A DNA stretch of 64,000 nucleotides from Alphaproteobacteria bacterium (GTDB lineage: Bacteria > Pseudomonadota > Alphaproteobacteria > JAUHZC01). The notes below the pieces were generated by a model. That model saw only the letters and a list, made by a program, of their open reading frames with translations. It was not told where the DNA came from and did no database searches. Both the position numbers and the translations under genes were made by a program. Positions within the stretch are counted from its first letter, which is position 1. Every line of letters starts with the position of its first letter. Shown piece by piece: positions 25,827-36,272 of the stretch. The stretch lies in contig JAUHZC010000005.1 in NCBI GenBank assembly GCA_030425805.1, positions 41,013 to 105,012 on the forward strand, in the 5' to 3' direction.

Positions 25827-26999
25827 ATGGTAAGCCCTTTAGTCCAAGAAATCCTCATACCGCTTGAGGAGCGCTTTACGAAGTTATATGTACCTCTTTC
25901 TGGAAAAACGCCCTGTGGAGAGTTTATTCATCGAACTGTTGAATTTGACCGCATTAGAGATCTAAGAGACTCGGAAGAGACGCATGGTAAGCCTACAGAT
26001 TGGGTGGCTGTTGAACGGCTTTCTCTAGATCTTCTTTCACAAAAAACAAAAGACTTTCAGGTTTTAGGGTGGCTTTGTGAGGCGTGGCTGCGCCAAGAGT
26101 GGCTTGTGGGACTGGCCTGGGGGCTTGCAACTTATATCAAAGTTGCAGAAGATTTTTGGGATCAGGTTCATCCTCAAATTGAGGATGGAGATGTACAATT
26201 CCGCCTGGCGACAATAACTTGGCTCGACCATAAACTTGTCGGGAATTTACGTATGTTTCCCCTTTTTGGAGGAGCAGCACTGGGTGGGCATACCTATGGT
26301 GAGTTAGTAAAAAGCCGTAATATTCCTCCTGAACTTGCGAATCAGAAGGACTTCCAAGTTGTTCAAGCAGCTGACATTAAAAATAGCTTTGTGGGTTTTC
26401 CAGAACCTGCTGTTCAAGAGCTTATCCATCATGCAACAAATTGTGTGAAGCTGCATGGAGAGCTTCAGAGCATGTTGGAAGAAAAACTTCAGAAAACACA
26501 GGTTCTTCATAACCTGGGGAAATCTCTTACGAATATTCTTAGGTTTTATCAAGGGTTGCCACAGGCAAAAATAAAGAAAGCCAAGCCTGCTCGCCCTCCA
26601 GCCTCGGAGGAAAAGCCTACGACAGAAGAGAAGATTCCTTCCTCAACAGAAATGTCAGGAGATATGAATATGCCTACAGATGCCCCCAAGTCCCGTGAGG
26701 AAGCTTATGAGCAGCTTGCAAAGATTGCTGCATTCCTGGAATATCATGAGCCTCATAGCCCAACCCCTTATTTGATTCGCCGCGCGATTGGCTGGGGAGG
26801 GATGACTTATGGGCAGCTTCTAGCAGACCTTTTCCAAACCTCAGGTGGAAATATCAACCAAATCATGGCTATTTTGGGATTAGATCAGCCATCTCAAGGG
26901 GCGCGTGCCCCAATGCGTCCTCAGCAGCGTCATGAGCCAGAACAGCAAAATCCTCCGATTCATCATCAAGAACAGGTAGATCCACGGGAAGGACACTAG
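25827..26999 (+). CDS. tssA: Type VI secretion protein TssA (ImpA family)
   Basis: A 390-residue TssA, which guides assembly of baseplate, tube and sheath. The N-terminal ImpA_N domain is visible (PCGEF..VEFDRIRDLRDSEE, then ARxxDWxxV-like TDWVAVERLSLDLL and VAEDFWDQVHP). A proline/lysine-rich linker follows around residues 250-290. The C-terminal region has SREEAYEQLAKIAAFL and EPHSPTPYLIRRAIGWG, typical for the family. It starts two bases after tssM and is the last recognisable T6SS gene here. Confidence 0.93.
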   Translation: MVSPLVQEILIPLEERFTKLYVPLSGKTPCGEFIHRTVEFDRIRDLRDSEETHGKPTDWVAVERLSLDLLSQKTKDFQVLGWLCEAWLRQEWLVGLAWGLATYIKVAEDFWDQVHPQIEDGDVQFRLATITWLDHKLVGNLRMFPLFGGAALGGHTYGELVKSRNIPPELANQKDFQVVQAADIKNSFVGFPEPAVQELIHHATNCVKLHGELQSMLEEKLQKTQVLHNLGKSLTNILRFYQGLPQAKIKKAKPARPPASEEKPTTEEKIPSSTEMSGDMNMPTDAPKSREEAYEQLAKIAAFLEYHEPHSPTPYLIRRAIGWGGMTYGQLLADLFQTSGGNINQIMAILGLDQPSQGARAPMRPQQRHEPEQQNPPIHHQEQVDPREGH

Positions 27000-27062
27000 C
27001 TGAGTGATTAAAGTAAAAAAGAATGATAGACTATTGAGATAGGAAACATAAGGCAGGCTTCC

Positions 27063-27686
27063 ATGAAAGTATTTTTAGTTTTTTTAATATTGGGTATTCC
27101 TTCTCTTCAAGCCCAGGAAGTAGATTTGAATACAGGTGCTTCTGAGGGAGCTCGGATCCGAGGTCAGCTTAAGCGTGTAACTGAGGAAGTCGCTGATGCA
27201 TACCAAGAACTAGATGAAAGCCTTATAGAAGAAAAAAAGTACCGCCTTGCTGCTGCGGTCATGACTATTCGTATGATAAAGAGGTTGTTTGAGCTTCATG
27301 TTCCGACAACTGGAGTATCGACACATGGAGGAGAATACGAGCATATCCGCTATCGAAAAACGAATACCACGGCTTCTGTTTATCCTCCCGTTTCAGAGTT
27401 GATAGATCTTATCCATTCGGTTCTTGCCCCCTTACAGGATCTTTGGGATGATCCAAGACTTCAAGAGGATCATAATATGAGGATTCTTCAGCGGATGAGG
27501 GAGTATTTGGATATCGTTGTTCCGGATACAACGGCGACCTTTACAGGTGCTACGCCCATGTATGGTGTTGTTGTTGAGAGGGGTAAAACGCTTCAAATTC
27601 ATAAGGAAATTTATGCAAATGGTGCTCAAATTCCAAACAAGATTCTTTACAGGGTTATTTTGAACACAGATCCCGTTGGAATGTAA
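27063..27686 (+). CDS. Exported protein of unknown function
   Basis: Not recognised. The 207-residue product begins with a short signal peptide (MKVFLVFLILGIPSLQA, cleavage before QEV). The mature part is mainly helical and charged, with no cysteine. AAGGCAGG precedes the ATG. It lies just downstream of the T6SS operon on the same strand, 63 bases from tssA, and ends at a bidirectional terminator. A link to the secretion system is possible by position only. Confidence 0.65.
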   Translation: MKVFLVFLILGIPSLQAQEVDLNTGASEGARIRGQLKRVTEEVADAYQELDESLIEEKKYRLAAAVMTIRMIKRLFELHVPTTGVSTHGGEYEHIRYRKTNTTASVYPPVSELIDLIHSVLAPLQDLWDDPRLQEDHNMRILQRMREYLDIVVPDTTATFTGATPMYGVVVERGKTLQIHKEIYANGAQIPNKILYRVILNTDPVGM

Positions 27687-27708
27687 ATTCAAAGAACTTA
27701 TATCCAGA

Positions 27709-27738
27709 AAAAAACCCCGGTAAAATCCGGGGTTTTTT
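27709..27738. terminator. Bidirectional intrinsic terminator
   Basis: Stem AAAACCCCGG (27711-27720) pairs with CCGGGGTTTT (27727-27736) around loop TAAAAT. T runs exist on both strands, so it serves both the exported orphan gene on the plus strand and the peroxiredoxin gene on the minus strand. Confidence 0.85.
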
Positions 27739-27759
27739 ATAAGGCTAGGAAAGATGTGC

Positions 27760-28299
27760 TTACGCAACTTTTAGAACTTCGTCTCCAGGATTCCAATTAC
27801 AAGGAGTGAGTTCATTTGTTTGCAAAGCTTCCAATGTGCGAAGAGTCTCAGGAATATTCCGGCCAACGCTAAGGTCATTAACAGTCACTGAGCGGATAGT
27901 GCCAGTAGGATCTACAATGTAAGTTGCTCGCAGGCAGACACCTTCATGCTCATCCAAAATACCAAGGGCCTCAGAAAGATCTTTTTTGATATCTGAAAGC
28001 AGTGGAATAGAGAGGTTTTTAAGCCCAGGATGGTTTTGCCTCCATGCCAAATGGACAAATTCTGAATCTGTGGAAACGCCATAGACTTTGGCATTAAGTT
28101 TCTCAAAATCTTTTTGAAGCCGATCAAACTCAATAATTTCCGTTGGGCAGATAAAAGTAAAATCCTTTGGGTAGAAGAAGAAAACCTTCCAAGAGCCTTG
28201 GTCATCTTCATGGGAAATATCTGTAAAGGCAGTTTGAATATCTGCAGATGCAACAGCCTTCAGGCTGAATTCAGGGAAACGATCACCAACTGTAAGCAT
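27760..28299 (-). CDS. Peroxiredoxin, AhpC type
   Basis: A 179-residue thiol peroxidase reducing hydrogen peroxide and organic peroxides. The peroxidatic cysteine is C51 in FTFICPTE and the arginine of the active site is in LRATYIVD. A C-terminal cysteine, C167 in LTPCNWNPGD, is the candidate resolving residue. The tail resembles AhpC proteins reduced through AhpD or thioredoxin rather than AhpF, but neither AhpD nor AhpF is in the window. It lies 12 bases downstream of the nitronate monooxygenase-type gene, so both may form one oxidative-stress transcript. Confidence 0.9.
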   Translation of the reverse strand: MLTVGDRFPEFSLKAVASADIQTAFTDISHEDDQGSWKVFFFYPKDFTFICPTEIIEFDRLQKDFEKLNAKVYGVSTDSEFVHLAWRQNHPGLKNLSIPLLSDIKKDLSEALGILDEHEGVCLRATYIVDPTGTIRSVTVNDLSVGRNIPETLRTLEALQTNELTPCNWNPGDEVLKVA

Positions 28300-28311
28300 A
28301 ATTTATCTCCT

Positions 28312-29712
28312 TTAGTCTCCGGTTGTTATACGATTTACCAATTCTTTGACGGTCGGAATGTAACCATCCTTGTAGAAAGGGTCATCCGCAAATTTATAAG
28401 CATTATGACCAGCAAACATAAGCTGGTCCGCAACAGGCCCTCCATGGCTAATTTCTTGGAGAGTTTTCTGAATGCAGAACGAGCGAGGGTCCGCTTTACG
28501 CCCTGTCGTTCCTTCTTCATTTTGAGCCCAGTTTGAGAACTGACAGGCACTCAAACATCCCATGCAGTCAATTTGATCTTTACGGATCTGTTGGCTGCGC
28601 TCTGGGGTTACAAAGATGAGAGTATTGTCAGGTGTTTTAAGGGCCTCAGAATAGCCTTCTTTGATCCAAGCTTCTGCTTTTGCTTTGTCTCCAGAAGAAA
28701 CAAAAACTTCACGGCCTCTACGTCCAAAGGCAAAGGCCTCTTGATGCTCAGCAAGAGGTGAGTTGCTGTAGGTAACTTGTCGCTGACTTCGTTCAATTAG
28801 CTCATCCAAGAAATCATTGCGGACTGCAGAAGAGTAAAATCCTGTAGGTGAGAAGCGATTTAGGAAAACGTCACCTGGCTCAAGTGTGAGGAGTTTGTGC
28901 TTCCACTCAGAAGAAATAGGGCTTTCCTGGGTGAGCAGAGGACGGGTTCCAAATTGAAAAGCAATGGGGCCCAACTCTGGGTTATCAATCCAGTCTGCCC
29001 AATCCCGAAGGTACCAAACACCACCAGCCATAATAATGGGGATGTGCTTTAGCCCAAAATCATTCATAACCTGACGCAGCCCGAGTACCCGTGGATAAGG
29101 GTCTTCAGGAGATTTCGGATCTTCAGAGTTCGAGAGACCATTATGCCCCCCTGCGCGCCATGGATCCTCATAAACGACAGCACCTAGGCCTGTAGGAAAG
29201 CGGTGGAAAGCTCGTTTCCACAAAGCTCTAAAGGCTCGTGCAGAAGAAACGATGGGATAGTAAAATACACCAAACTTTGCACAAATTTCAGCAACGCGGT
29301 AGGGCATTCCTGCGCCGCAAGTTACACCATGCACAATGTTACGTGTCTTCTCCAAAATCCCATGTAGAATTTCTTCTGTGCCTGCCATTTCCCAAAGTAC
29401 ATTCATGTGAATGCGGCCCTGACCATTAGCCATATCATGAGCAATCTTAGCTTGGGTAATGCCACCTTCAATGGCATAAGCAATGAGCTCATGATGGCGT
29501 TCCCGACGGGTTTTTCCTTTATAGACAACAGGAATTAAATTCCCTTCCGCATCATGAGCGTCGGCGTTGACTGCAGAGAAAGTACCGACACCCCCTGCTG
29601 CAGCCCACGCTCCAGAGCTTTCCCCATTGGATACAGAAATCCCTTTTCCGCCTTCGACTAAAGGGAGAACTTCACGACCAGAAAGAACAATAGGATTTAG
29701 GGCCTTCAACAC
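28312..29712 (-). CDS. Nitronate monooxygenase-type flavoprotein
   Basis: A 466-residue FMN-dependent enzyme of the 2-nitropropane dioxygenase/nitronate monooxygenase family, with a TIM-barrel. Signatures: early GGKGISVSNGESSGAWAAAGG, the middle GVTCGAGMP, GGHNGLSNS, and phosphate-binding loop around IPIIMAGGVW and AFQFGTRPLL. The C-terminus carries four cysteines (IDCMGCLSAC and FCIQ) that might hold a metal or cluster; this is unusual for the simple enzymes. The start is a GTG without a clear ribosome-binding site. Substrate is uncertain. Confidence 0.75.
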   Translation of the reverse strand: MLKALNPIVLSGREVLPLVEGGKGISVSNGESSGAWAAAGGVGTFSAVNADAHDAEGNLIPVVYKGKTRRERHHELIAYAIEGGITQAKIAHDMANGQGRIHMNVLWEMAGTEEILHGILEKTRNIVHGVTCGAGMPYRVAEICAKFGVFYYPIVSSARAFRALWKRAFHRFPTGLGAVVYEDPWRAGGHNGLSNSEDPKSPEDPYPRVLGLRQVMNDFGLKHIPIIMAGGVWYLRDWADWIDNPELGPIAFQFGTRPLLTQESPISSEWKHKLLTLEPGDVFLNRFSPTGFYSSAVRNDFLDELIERSQRQVTYSNSPLAEHQEAFAFGRRGREVFVSSGDKAKAEAWIKEGYSEALKTPDNTLIFVTPERSQQIRKDQIDCMGCLSACQFSNWAQNEEGTTGRKADPRSFCIQKTLQEISHGGPVADQLMFAGHNAYKFADDPFYKDGYIPTVKELVNRITTGD

Positions 29713-29750
29713 TTTGACTCATACGTTTCTTAGTTAGTGATAGACAACTT

Positions 29751-31871
29751 TTACGCGGAAGTCAAAGGCTCTCCGGATTTTTGATCTACTGTTTTCATGC
29801 TGAGCTTCACTTTGCCCCGGTTGTCCATACCAACCATTTGAACAAAGACTTCTTGCCCTTCTTCAACGACATCGCTGACCTTTTCAACACGATCTGGACG
29901 CATTTCAGAAATATGGACAAGGCCGTCACGAGAGCCGAGGAAGTTTACAAAAGCACCAAACTCCATAAGCTTTACAACTTTTCCTTTGTAAACCTTGTTG
30001 AGTTCTGGCTCAGCTACGATCCCTTCAATCCGAGCCCGTGCATCATCAAGAGAGGCTTGGTTAGGGCCGGAAATTTTGATTTGGCCATCTTCATCGATAT
30101 CAACAACAGCGCCAGAAAGTTCGCAGATTTCTCGGATGACTTTTCCGCCAGAGCCAATAACTTCACGAATTTTCTCTTTTGGAACTTGCATGGATTCCAT
30201 CTTCGGTGCATGGTCAGAAAGTTCTGTCCGTGCAGATGTAATCGCTTTTGCCATTTCCCCAAGAATATGCATCCGGCCTTCTTGTGCCTGATTCAGAGCT
30301 GTTTCCATGATCTCTTTTGTGATGCTTGTAACTTTAATGTCCATTTGAAGTGCAGTCACACCATCTTCTGTTCCTGCAACCTTAAAGTCCATGTCCCCAA
30401 GGTGATCTTCATCACCGAGAATATCAGAGAGAACCACAAACCTGTCTTTATCCTGGATAAGACCCATTGCGATACCAGCCATAGGTTTAGGTAGGGGTAC
30501 ACCAGCATCCATAAGTGCTAAGGAGCTACCGCAAACCGTTGCCATGGAAGACGATCCATTGGACTCTGTGATTTCAGATACCACGCGGATACTATAAGGA
30601 AATTCTTCCTTGCTTGGCATATGAGGGCGGAGAGCTCGCCAAGCAAGTTTTCCATGCCCAATCTCCCGACGTCCTGGGCTGCCAAGGCGGCCACATTCAC
30701 CAACGGAATAAGGAGGGAAGTTATAATGAAGGAGGAAGCCTTCTTTGTATTCACCCTCTAGGCGATCAATGATTTGCTCATCTTGACCTGTGCCCAAAGT
30801 TGTAACAACAAGGGCTTGCGTTTCTCCACGTGTAAAGAGAGCACTTCCATGTGCACGAGGCAGAACGCCAACTTCAACTTCGATAGGGCGAATTGTTTTT
30901 GGATCCCGGCCATCAATACGGGTTTTTGTTTCAAACAGGCTCTCCCGCACAACATCTTGCTCAGTAGATTTGAAGGCGCTACCGACCATTGCATCATCAA
31001 TGCCGGCATCTTCGCTTACAAAGGTTTCTATAGCTTCATCTTTAAGTGCCTTGATTTTTTCTTGGCGCAAAAGCTTTTGAGTTTCTTCGTAAGCTTCTTC
31101 AATTTTCTTTGCATATTTTTTAGCAAGATCCTTGTTAAGCTTTGCTTGTACAGGATTTTCCTTGGGAAGATCCCAGGCTTCTTTGCCGGCTTCCTTAGCG
31201 AATTCCTGGATCATTTTAATCACAGGCTGGTAGGAATCATGCCCAAAGATCACAGCATCAAGCATTGTGGCTTCGGATAACTCTTGTGCTTCAGATTCTA
31301 CCATCAGTACGCCTTCTTGTGTTCCAGCAACAACAAGATCTAGGCTTGATTCTTTTGATTCTTCTAATGTTGGGTTAAGAAGGAAGTTACCGTCTTTATA
31401 TCCAACACGGCATCCTCCGATGGGCCCTTGGAAAGGAATACCAGAGATCGCTAATGCCGCAGAAGAAGCAATCATAGCAACAACATCTGGATCATTCTCT
31501 AGGTCATGGCTGAGGACAGTCACAACAACCTGAACCTCATTCAAAAAACCCTTTGGAAAAAGAGGACGAATAGGGCGGTCAATGAGACGAGAAACGAGAG
31601 TTTCTTTTTCAGAAGGACGTCCTTCGCGCTTTAAGAATCCACCAGGAATACGTCCTACTGCATATGTCTTTTCTTGGTAGTGAACGGACAGGGGAAAAAA
31701 ATCTTGTCCTGGGGCAGGTTCTTTTTTTCCAACAACGGTGGCGAGAGCAACAGTTTCACCATATTGAGCAAGAACGGAACCATCAGCTTGGCGAGCCATC
31801 TTCCCTGTTTCAAGAGTCAGGGGCTTTCCAGCCCAGTCCATAGATTTTTTTACTGTCTTAAATAATGTCAT
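29751..31871 (-). CDS. pnp: Polyribonucleotide nucleotidyltransferase (PNPase)
   Basis: Phosphorolytic 3'-to-5' exoribonuclease of the RNA degradosome. Two RNase PH domains are visible (first with [17 protein letters not shown], second with [16 protein letters not shown] and the [12 protein letters not shown] active-site region), followed by the KH domain ([14 protein letters not shown]) and the S1 domain ([15 protein letters not shown]). The ATG at 31871 has AAGGAAAAG upstream and gives 706 residues, the usual size; the in-frame start at 31889 has none. It follows rpsO, from which it is separated by a terminator hairpin. Confidence 0.97.
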   Translation of the reverse strand: MTLFKTVKKSMDWAGKPLTLETGKMARQADGSVLAQYGETVALATVVGKKEPAPGQDFFPLSVHYQEKTYAVGRIPGGFLKREGRPSEKETLVSRLIDRPIRPLFPKGFLNEVQVVVTVLSHDLENDPDVVAMIASSAALAISGIPFQGPIGGCRVGYKDGNFLLNPTLEESKESSLDLVVAGTQEGVLMVESEAQELSEATMLDAVIFGHDSYQPVIKMIQEFAKEAGKEAWDLPKENPVQAKLNKDLAKKYAKKIEEAYEETQKLLRQEKIKALKDEAIETFVSEDAGIDDAMVGSAFKSTEQDVVRESLFETKTRIDGRDPKTIRPIEVEVGVLPRAHGSALFTRGETQALVVTTLGTGQDEQIIDRLEGEYKEGFLLHYNFPPYSVGECGRLGSPGRREIGHGKLAWRALRPHMPSKEEFPYSIRVVSEITESNGSSSMATVCGSSLALMDAGVPLPKPMAGIAMGLIQDKDRFVVLSDILGDEDHLGDMDFKVAGTEDGVTALQMDIKVTSITKEIMETALNQAQEGRMHILGEMAKAITSARTELSDHAPKMESMQVPKEKIREVIGSGGKVIREICELSGAVVDIDEDGQIKISGPNQASLDDARARIEGIVAEPELNKVYKGKVVKLMEFGAFVNFLGSRDGLVHISEMRPDRVEKVSDVVEEGQEVFVQMVGMDNRGKVKLSMKTVDQKSGEPLTSA

Positions 31872-31899
31872 GTATATCTTTTCCTTCAATCATAAATAT

Positions 31900-31923
31900 A
31901 AAAAAGGGGCCCCCTGGCCCCTC
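31900..31923 (-). terminator. Intrinsic terminator between rpsO and pnp
   Basis: On the minus strand GGGGCC (31921-31916) pairs with GGCCCC (31911-31906) around a four-base loop, and a run of T follows to 31900. It probably lets only part of the rpsO transcription continue into pnp and may be a processing site, as at the corresponding place in other bacteria. Confidence 0.75.
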
Positions 31924-31929
31924 TTTTTC

Positions 31930-32199
31930 TTAGCGCCGGAGGCCTAGGGCCTTGATCAGCGAATCATAGCGGCCAACTTCTTTGGACTTTACATAGTCAA
32001 GAAGCCGGCGACGCTGGCCAACAAGAATGAGTAGTCCACGACGGGAGTGCTTGTCTTTCTTGTGAGTTTTAAGGTGTTCAGTGAGGTTTTTGATCCGCTC
32101 AGAGAGGATTGCAACCTGCACTTCAGGGGATCCTGTATCATTAGGGCCCTTTGAAAATTCTTTAATAACTTCTGCTTTTCTTTCAGCTGTAATCGACAT
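31930..32199 (-). CDS. rpsO: 30S ribosomal protein S15
   Basis: Binds 16S rRNA early in small-subunit assembly. From the ATG at 32199, preceded by AAAGGAAAC, the product has 89 residues, the standard size. The S15 signature is complete ([30 protein letters not shown]). It lies 13 bases after truB in the operon running from rimP to pnp. Confidence 0.98.
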   Translation of the reverse strand: MSITAERKAEVIKEFSKGPNDTGSPEVQVAILSERIKNLTEHLKTHKKDKHSRRGLLILVGQRRRLLDYVKSKEVGRYDSLIKALGLRR

Positions 32200-32212
32200 C
32201 TTGTTTCCTTTC

Positions 32213-33133
32213 TTAAATATTAAACACACGCTTGGGATTTACTACCCCAGTAGCGGGGTCAAAGTTACCAAACCCAATAAACTCCCCAGCTGCGCTTAGG
32301 CACTTTACGAGGGTGTTTTCCGCTATGCCAATAGGAGGTTTCTCAAGAACCACACTCATTCCTTTGCGGAAATGGGAGAGGTGTTCTTTTGAAAACGTTA
32401 TTGCCAGGATGTCGTCCAGACCAAACGCTAAATTCAAAAGACTCCGACCATGCTCACCTTTATTGCAAATTTCTTCAATTTTTTCAAGGGAAAAAGCAAC
32501 ACTTAAATTGAATGCTCCAACTTGAGTACGCCTAAGGGCTGTAACATGACCAAAGCAGCCAAGCTTTTGGCCGAGATCTCGGGCAAGGGCACGGACATAA
32601 GTGCCTTTGCCACAATGGACCCGGAATTGGGTTTCATAGGCTTCTTCATCATGACTAAGTAGTTCAAGTTCTTGAATAAGAATAGGACGTGGTGGAATTT
32701 CTACAGTTTCTCCCCGCCGAGCTTTAAGGTGGGCACGCTCTCCCTTAATGCGAACTGCAGAAAAAGGAGGAGGTGTTTGAAGTGTTTCACCGATAAAACT
32801 AGGGAGAACTCTCTGAATGTCACTTTCTGCTGGACGAATCTTGCTTTCATGGATGATTTCACCTTCGAGGTCATCAGTTGTTGTTTGGCTTCCCCACTTT
32901 ACTGTGAACTCATATGCCTTTTCGGTGTTTTGAATATAGGGGATACATTTTGTCCCCTCATTCAGAGCAACTGGTAAAACACCCGTTGCAAGAGGGTCAA
33001 GTGTGCCCGCATGCCCAACACGCCGGGTGCGAAAGAGACGACGTAAATGTCGGACAACATCTGTGGAGCCCATATTCAGAGGTTTATCAACACAAATCCA
33101 TCCATGGTACTTGGGAAGTTGGGGGGCAGTCAC
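32213..33133 (-). CDS. truB: tRNA pseudouridine(55) synthase TruB
   Basis: Makes pseudouridine 55 in the T loop of tRNAs. The catalytic aspartate lies in [14 protein letters not shown]; other signatures are [11 protein letters not shown] near the N-terminus, the YEFTVKWG strand and [15 protein letters not shown]. At 306 residues it has the full catalytic core and a C-terminal PUA-like end. It abuts rbfA (no gap) and precedes rpsO, the usual gene order. Confidence 0.96.
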   Translation of the reverse strand: MTAPQLPKYHGWICVDKPLNMGSTDVVRHLRRLFRTRRVGHAGTLDPLATGVLPVALNEGTKCIPYIQNTEKAYEFTVKWGSQTTTDDLEGEIIHESKIRPAESDIQRVLPSFIGETLQTPPPFSAVRIKGERAHLKARRGETVEIPPRPILIQELELLSHDEEAYETQFRVHCGKGTYVRALARDLGQKLGCFGHVTALRRTQVGAFNLSVAFSLEKIEEICNKGEHGRSLLNLAFGLDDILAITFSKEHLSHFRKGMSVVLEKPPIGIAENTLVKCLSAAGEFIGFGNFDPATGVVNPKRVFNI

Positions 33134-33544
33134 TTATGAAGCGTCTTGAAGATCTTGTGTAACGCGAGGATCATGAAAAAGACGATTCACCTCCTCCAGA
33201 GTTTCCATAGTTTCATCAAGCTTAAATTTCAATTTGGGCATGAACTTGAGAACAACATGGGACCGGATAGCCTGTTGCAAATCTGGACCTGCAACCTTTA
33301 ATTCCTCTTGAAGAACTTTAAAATCTATTCCCTTTACCAAGGGGACAACGAAAATAAGTGCATGTTTTAAGTCGGGGCTTACCTTCACCTGGGTAACGGT
33401 CAGCATGGAAGAGGCAAGAATATCACTTGCAACACCTTGTGCACTCAAGCTTGAGGCAACAGCCTGCTTCAACGTTTCCGCAACCCTTTTTTGTCGCTGG
33501 GAAGGTGCTTTTTCAAGTTCTTTGAGTGTTGTAAGCATAACCAT
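33134..33544 (-). CDS. rbfA: 30S ribosome-binding factor RbfA
   Basis: Cold-shock-linked factor needed for 16S rRNA maturation. The 136-residue product has the RbfA pattern: SQRQKRVAETLKQAV at the start, VTQVKVSPDLKHALIFV in the KH-like core and LKFMPKLKFKLDETM at the end. The exact start may be either of two close ATG codons (33544 or 33538). It lies between infB and truB. Confidence 0.95.
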   Translation of the reverse strand: MVMLTTLKELEKAPSQRQKRVAETLKQAVASSLSAQGVASDILASSMLTVTQVKVSPDLKHALIFVVPLVKGIDFKVLQEELKVAGPDLQQAIRSHVVLKFMPKLKFKLDETMETLEEVNRLFHDPRVTQDLQDAS

Positions 33545-33552
33545 ATGGACCT

Positions 33553-36216
33553 CTAGAGCGTTCTTGCAATCTCTTCAACAGAGAAGCATTCGATAACATC
33601 TCCAGCACGAATATCTTGATAGTTCTCAAAGGCCATTCCACATTCTTGACCTTGACGGACTTCTTTGACTTCATCTTGAAAACGCTTCAAGGTTTTGAGA
33701 GAACCTTCGTGAATCACGACGTTATCACGGAGTAGGCGAACCTTCATTCCCCGTTTTACAACTCCCTCAGTGACCTCACAACCTGCAACTTTACCAACTT
33801 TAGTAATGTTGAACACTTCCTTGATTCCAGCATAACCCAAGAAAGTCTCTTTTAAGGTTGGAGAGAGAAGGCCTTCCATTGCGGCTTTGATATCCTCAAT
33901 CAAATCATAGATGACAGAATAATAACGAATCTCTACACCATCTCGCTTTGAAGCAGTCTTTGCTTGTTGATTTGCACGAACGTTAAATGCAATGACAACA
34001 CCTTCTGAGGCGCCAGCTAACGTGATATCACTCTCATTAATCTCGCCGACAGCACCGTGCACAATCTTAAGACCAACTTCATCAGTTTCAAGTTTTTGCA
34101 AAGACGTTGCAATTGCTTCTACAGAGCCTTGAACATCTCCCTTGATCACAACATTTACAGTTTGTTTCTCACCATCTCCCTTAGCTGCCGAGAGAATATC
34201 CTCAATAGAGCGAGTTTTTGTAATGACAGAGTCGTTTTTGCGTTTGGAAAGACGGAATTCTGTGATTTCACGGGCCTGAGCCTCGGATTCAACAACAGCA
34301 AATTCATCACCAGCATCAGGTGCGCTCTGGATTCCAAGAATCTCAATAGGCTCTGCAGGCCCAGCTTTCTTAACCTGCTTGCCTTGATCATTAATCAAAG
34401 CTCGCACACGACCCCAGACACAGCCAGCAACGAAGATATCTCCAACTTTCAGTGTTCCACGCTGGATAAGAATTGTAGCAACAGCACCACGTCCTTTCTC
34501 AAGCTTGGACTCAACAACAGCTCCTTCGGCTTCCCGGGTTGGGTTCGCCTTAAGATCCAGCAACTCAGCTTGGAGTAAGATAGCTTCTTCGAGTTTATCT
34601 AATCCTGTTTTTTGTTTTGCAGAGATTTCGACACAAAGAACATCCCCACCCATTTCTTCCACAACAATTTCATGTTGAAGAAGCTCTGTCCGGACACGAC
34701 TTGGATCTGCACCAGGAGTATCCATCTTGTTGATAGCAACAATAATTGGAACTTCCGCTGTTTTTGCGTGATTAATAGCTTCTTTAGTTTGCTCCATGAT
34801 TCCGTCGTCAGCAGCCACAACGAGAATAACGATATCAGTTGTTTTTGCTCCACGGGCACGCATTTGGGTAAATGCAGCATGGCCAGGTGTATCAATAAAG
34901 GTGATTTTTTTACCGGAAGGTGCCGTGACCTGATATGCACCAATATGCTGTGTGATACCACCAGCTTCTCCAGAAACAACGTTTGCCTTGCGAAGGGCAT
35001 CTAAAAGTGAGGTCTTTCCATGATCAACGTGCCCCATAACAGTTACGACAGGGGGGCGTGGCTTCAGGTTTTTGGGATCATCATCAGCCTTTTTTAAGAC
35101 ATCTTCTACATCTGATTCAGAAACGCGCTTAATGGTGTGGCCAAATTCTTCAACAACAAGCTCTGCTGTATCGGCATCAATAGCTTGTGTGATTTTAGCC
35201 ATAACTCCCATTTGCATGAGTTTTTTCACAACGTCTGCACCACGTTCTGACATACGACTTGCAAGTTCTTGCACAGTGATGGTTTCCGGAACTACAACTT
35301 CACGATACACCTTTTGAGGCTTATCTCCAGCCGTTCCCATCTCTTGGGATTTTTGCTTTTGGCGTGCCCGACGAATGGAGGCAAGACTGCGTGTTCGCTC
35401 AATATCTTCACCTTCTGCAAGACGTTGGGCTTGGCTGAGGGTGAGGCCACTATCACGACGTTTAGGTCCTCCCGCTCCACGAGAAAGGGTCAATTTTTTC
35501 TTAGCTGGTTCATCACTGTCATCACGGGATTTAACTCGTGGAGAAGAGAGTCCGCCGCTGCGAGATGTTCCGCTTGCGGAGTGATCAAGATCAGGGGCTT
35601 CACCAGGAAGAGGGCGTTGACTACGTCCACCTTCTTTAGGATGAGGGGCTTCTTCTTTCTTTTCAGGCTTTGCTGGTCCTCCAAAACCAAAGGTTTTTGG
35701 CCCGTCTTCAATCTTTTTCTTACGCCTTGTTTCTTTTTCAACGCGTTCTTTTTCAGCCTGTTCAACCCGCTGACGCTCTTCCTCTTCAAGGCGTGTGCGT
35801 TCCAGATCTCGAGTTTCTTGGACTTCACGTTCGCGACGCTCCTGCTCAAGACGACGGTGCTCAGCCTCTTCAGCACGACGTTTGGCCTCTTCTTCCATCT
35901 TTTTCCGAACTTCTTCTTGAGCTTTCGCTGCTGTACGAAAAGCATTTAAACGCGCTTCCCATTCAGCATCGCTAAGACCTTCAGGACGTTGCGGTTCTTG
36001 TGGTGACTGCTGCTTTGCATCTGCTTTTCCGCCTACATTGATAGTGCGGCGACGCTTCACTTCAACAGCAACCGTTTTTGAGCGCCCGTGAGAGAAACTT
36101 TGGCGTACACGCCCACCATCGACCACTTTATCCATGGTACGATTAGATAGACTCAAAGTCTTCTTTCCTGAATTCTCAGGCGTTGTGTTGGGCTTCTTTG
36201 TCTCTTTGTCTGCCAT
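33553..36216 (-). CDS. infB: Translation initiation factor IF-2
   Basis: GTPase that places initiator tRNA on the 30S subunit. The ATG at 36216, with GAGAGAAG upstream, gives 887 residues beginning MADKETKK; the in-frame start at 36234 is rejected. An N-terminal highly charged Glu/Arg/Lys-rich linker (to about 330) is followed by the G domain: G1 [10 protein letters not shown]3 DTPGHAAF, G4 NKMD. Domains II, III and IV follow, with the C2 tRNA-binding part ending in [12 protein letters not shown]. It follows nusA in the operon. Confidence 0.97.
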   Translation of the reverse strand: MADKETKKPNTTPENSGKKTLSLSNRTMDKVVDGGRVRQSFSHGRSKTVAVEVKRRRTINVGGKADAKQQSPQEPQRPEGLSDAEWEARLNAFRTAAKAQEEVRKKMEEEAKRRAEEAEHRRLEQERREREVQETRDLERTRLEEEERQRVEQAEKERVEKETRRKKKIEDGPKTFGFGGPAKPEKKEEAPHPKEGGRSQRPLPGEAPDLDHSASGTSRSGGLSSPRVKSRDDSDEPAKKKLTLSRGAGGPKRRDSGLTLSQAQRLAEGEDIERTRSLASIRRARQKQKSQEMGTAGDKPQKVYREVVVPETITVQELASRMSERGADVVKKLMQMGVMAKITQAIDADTAELVVEEFGHTIKRVSESDVEDVLKKADDDPKNLKPRPPVVTVMGHVDHGKTSLLDALRKANVVSGEAGGITQHIGAYQVTAPSGKKITFIDTPGHAAFTQMRARGAKTTDIVILVVAADDGIMEQTKEAINHAKTAEVPIIVAINKMDTPGADPSRVRTELLQHEIVVEEMGGDVLCVEISAKQKTGLDKLEEAILLQAELLDLKANPTREAEGAVVESKLEKGRGAVATILIQRGTLKVGDIFVAGCVWGRVRALINDQGKQVKKAGPAEPIEILGIQSAPDAGDEFAVVESEAQAREITEFRLSKRKNDSVITKTRSIEDILSAAKGDGEKQTVNVVIKGDVQGSVEAIATSLQKLETDEVGLKIVHGAVGEINESDITLAGASEGVVIAFNVRANQQAKTASKRDGVEIRYYSVIYDLIEDIKAAMEGLLSPTLKETFLGYAGIKEVFNITKVGKVAGCEVTEGVVKRGMKVRLLRDNVVIHEGSLKTLKRFQDEVKEVRQGQECGMAFENYQDIRAGDVIECFSVEEIARTL

Positions 36217-36272
36217 ACTTCTCTCTTCTCTCAACGTTTTACTTGCTCGTGTGAAAGAAAGATATACTCTCT

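Noticed and set aside
35269..35949. 226-codon plus-strand frame opposite infB
   Set aside because: It mirrors the Glu/Arg-rich linker of IF-2 and has no independent support; infB is certain.
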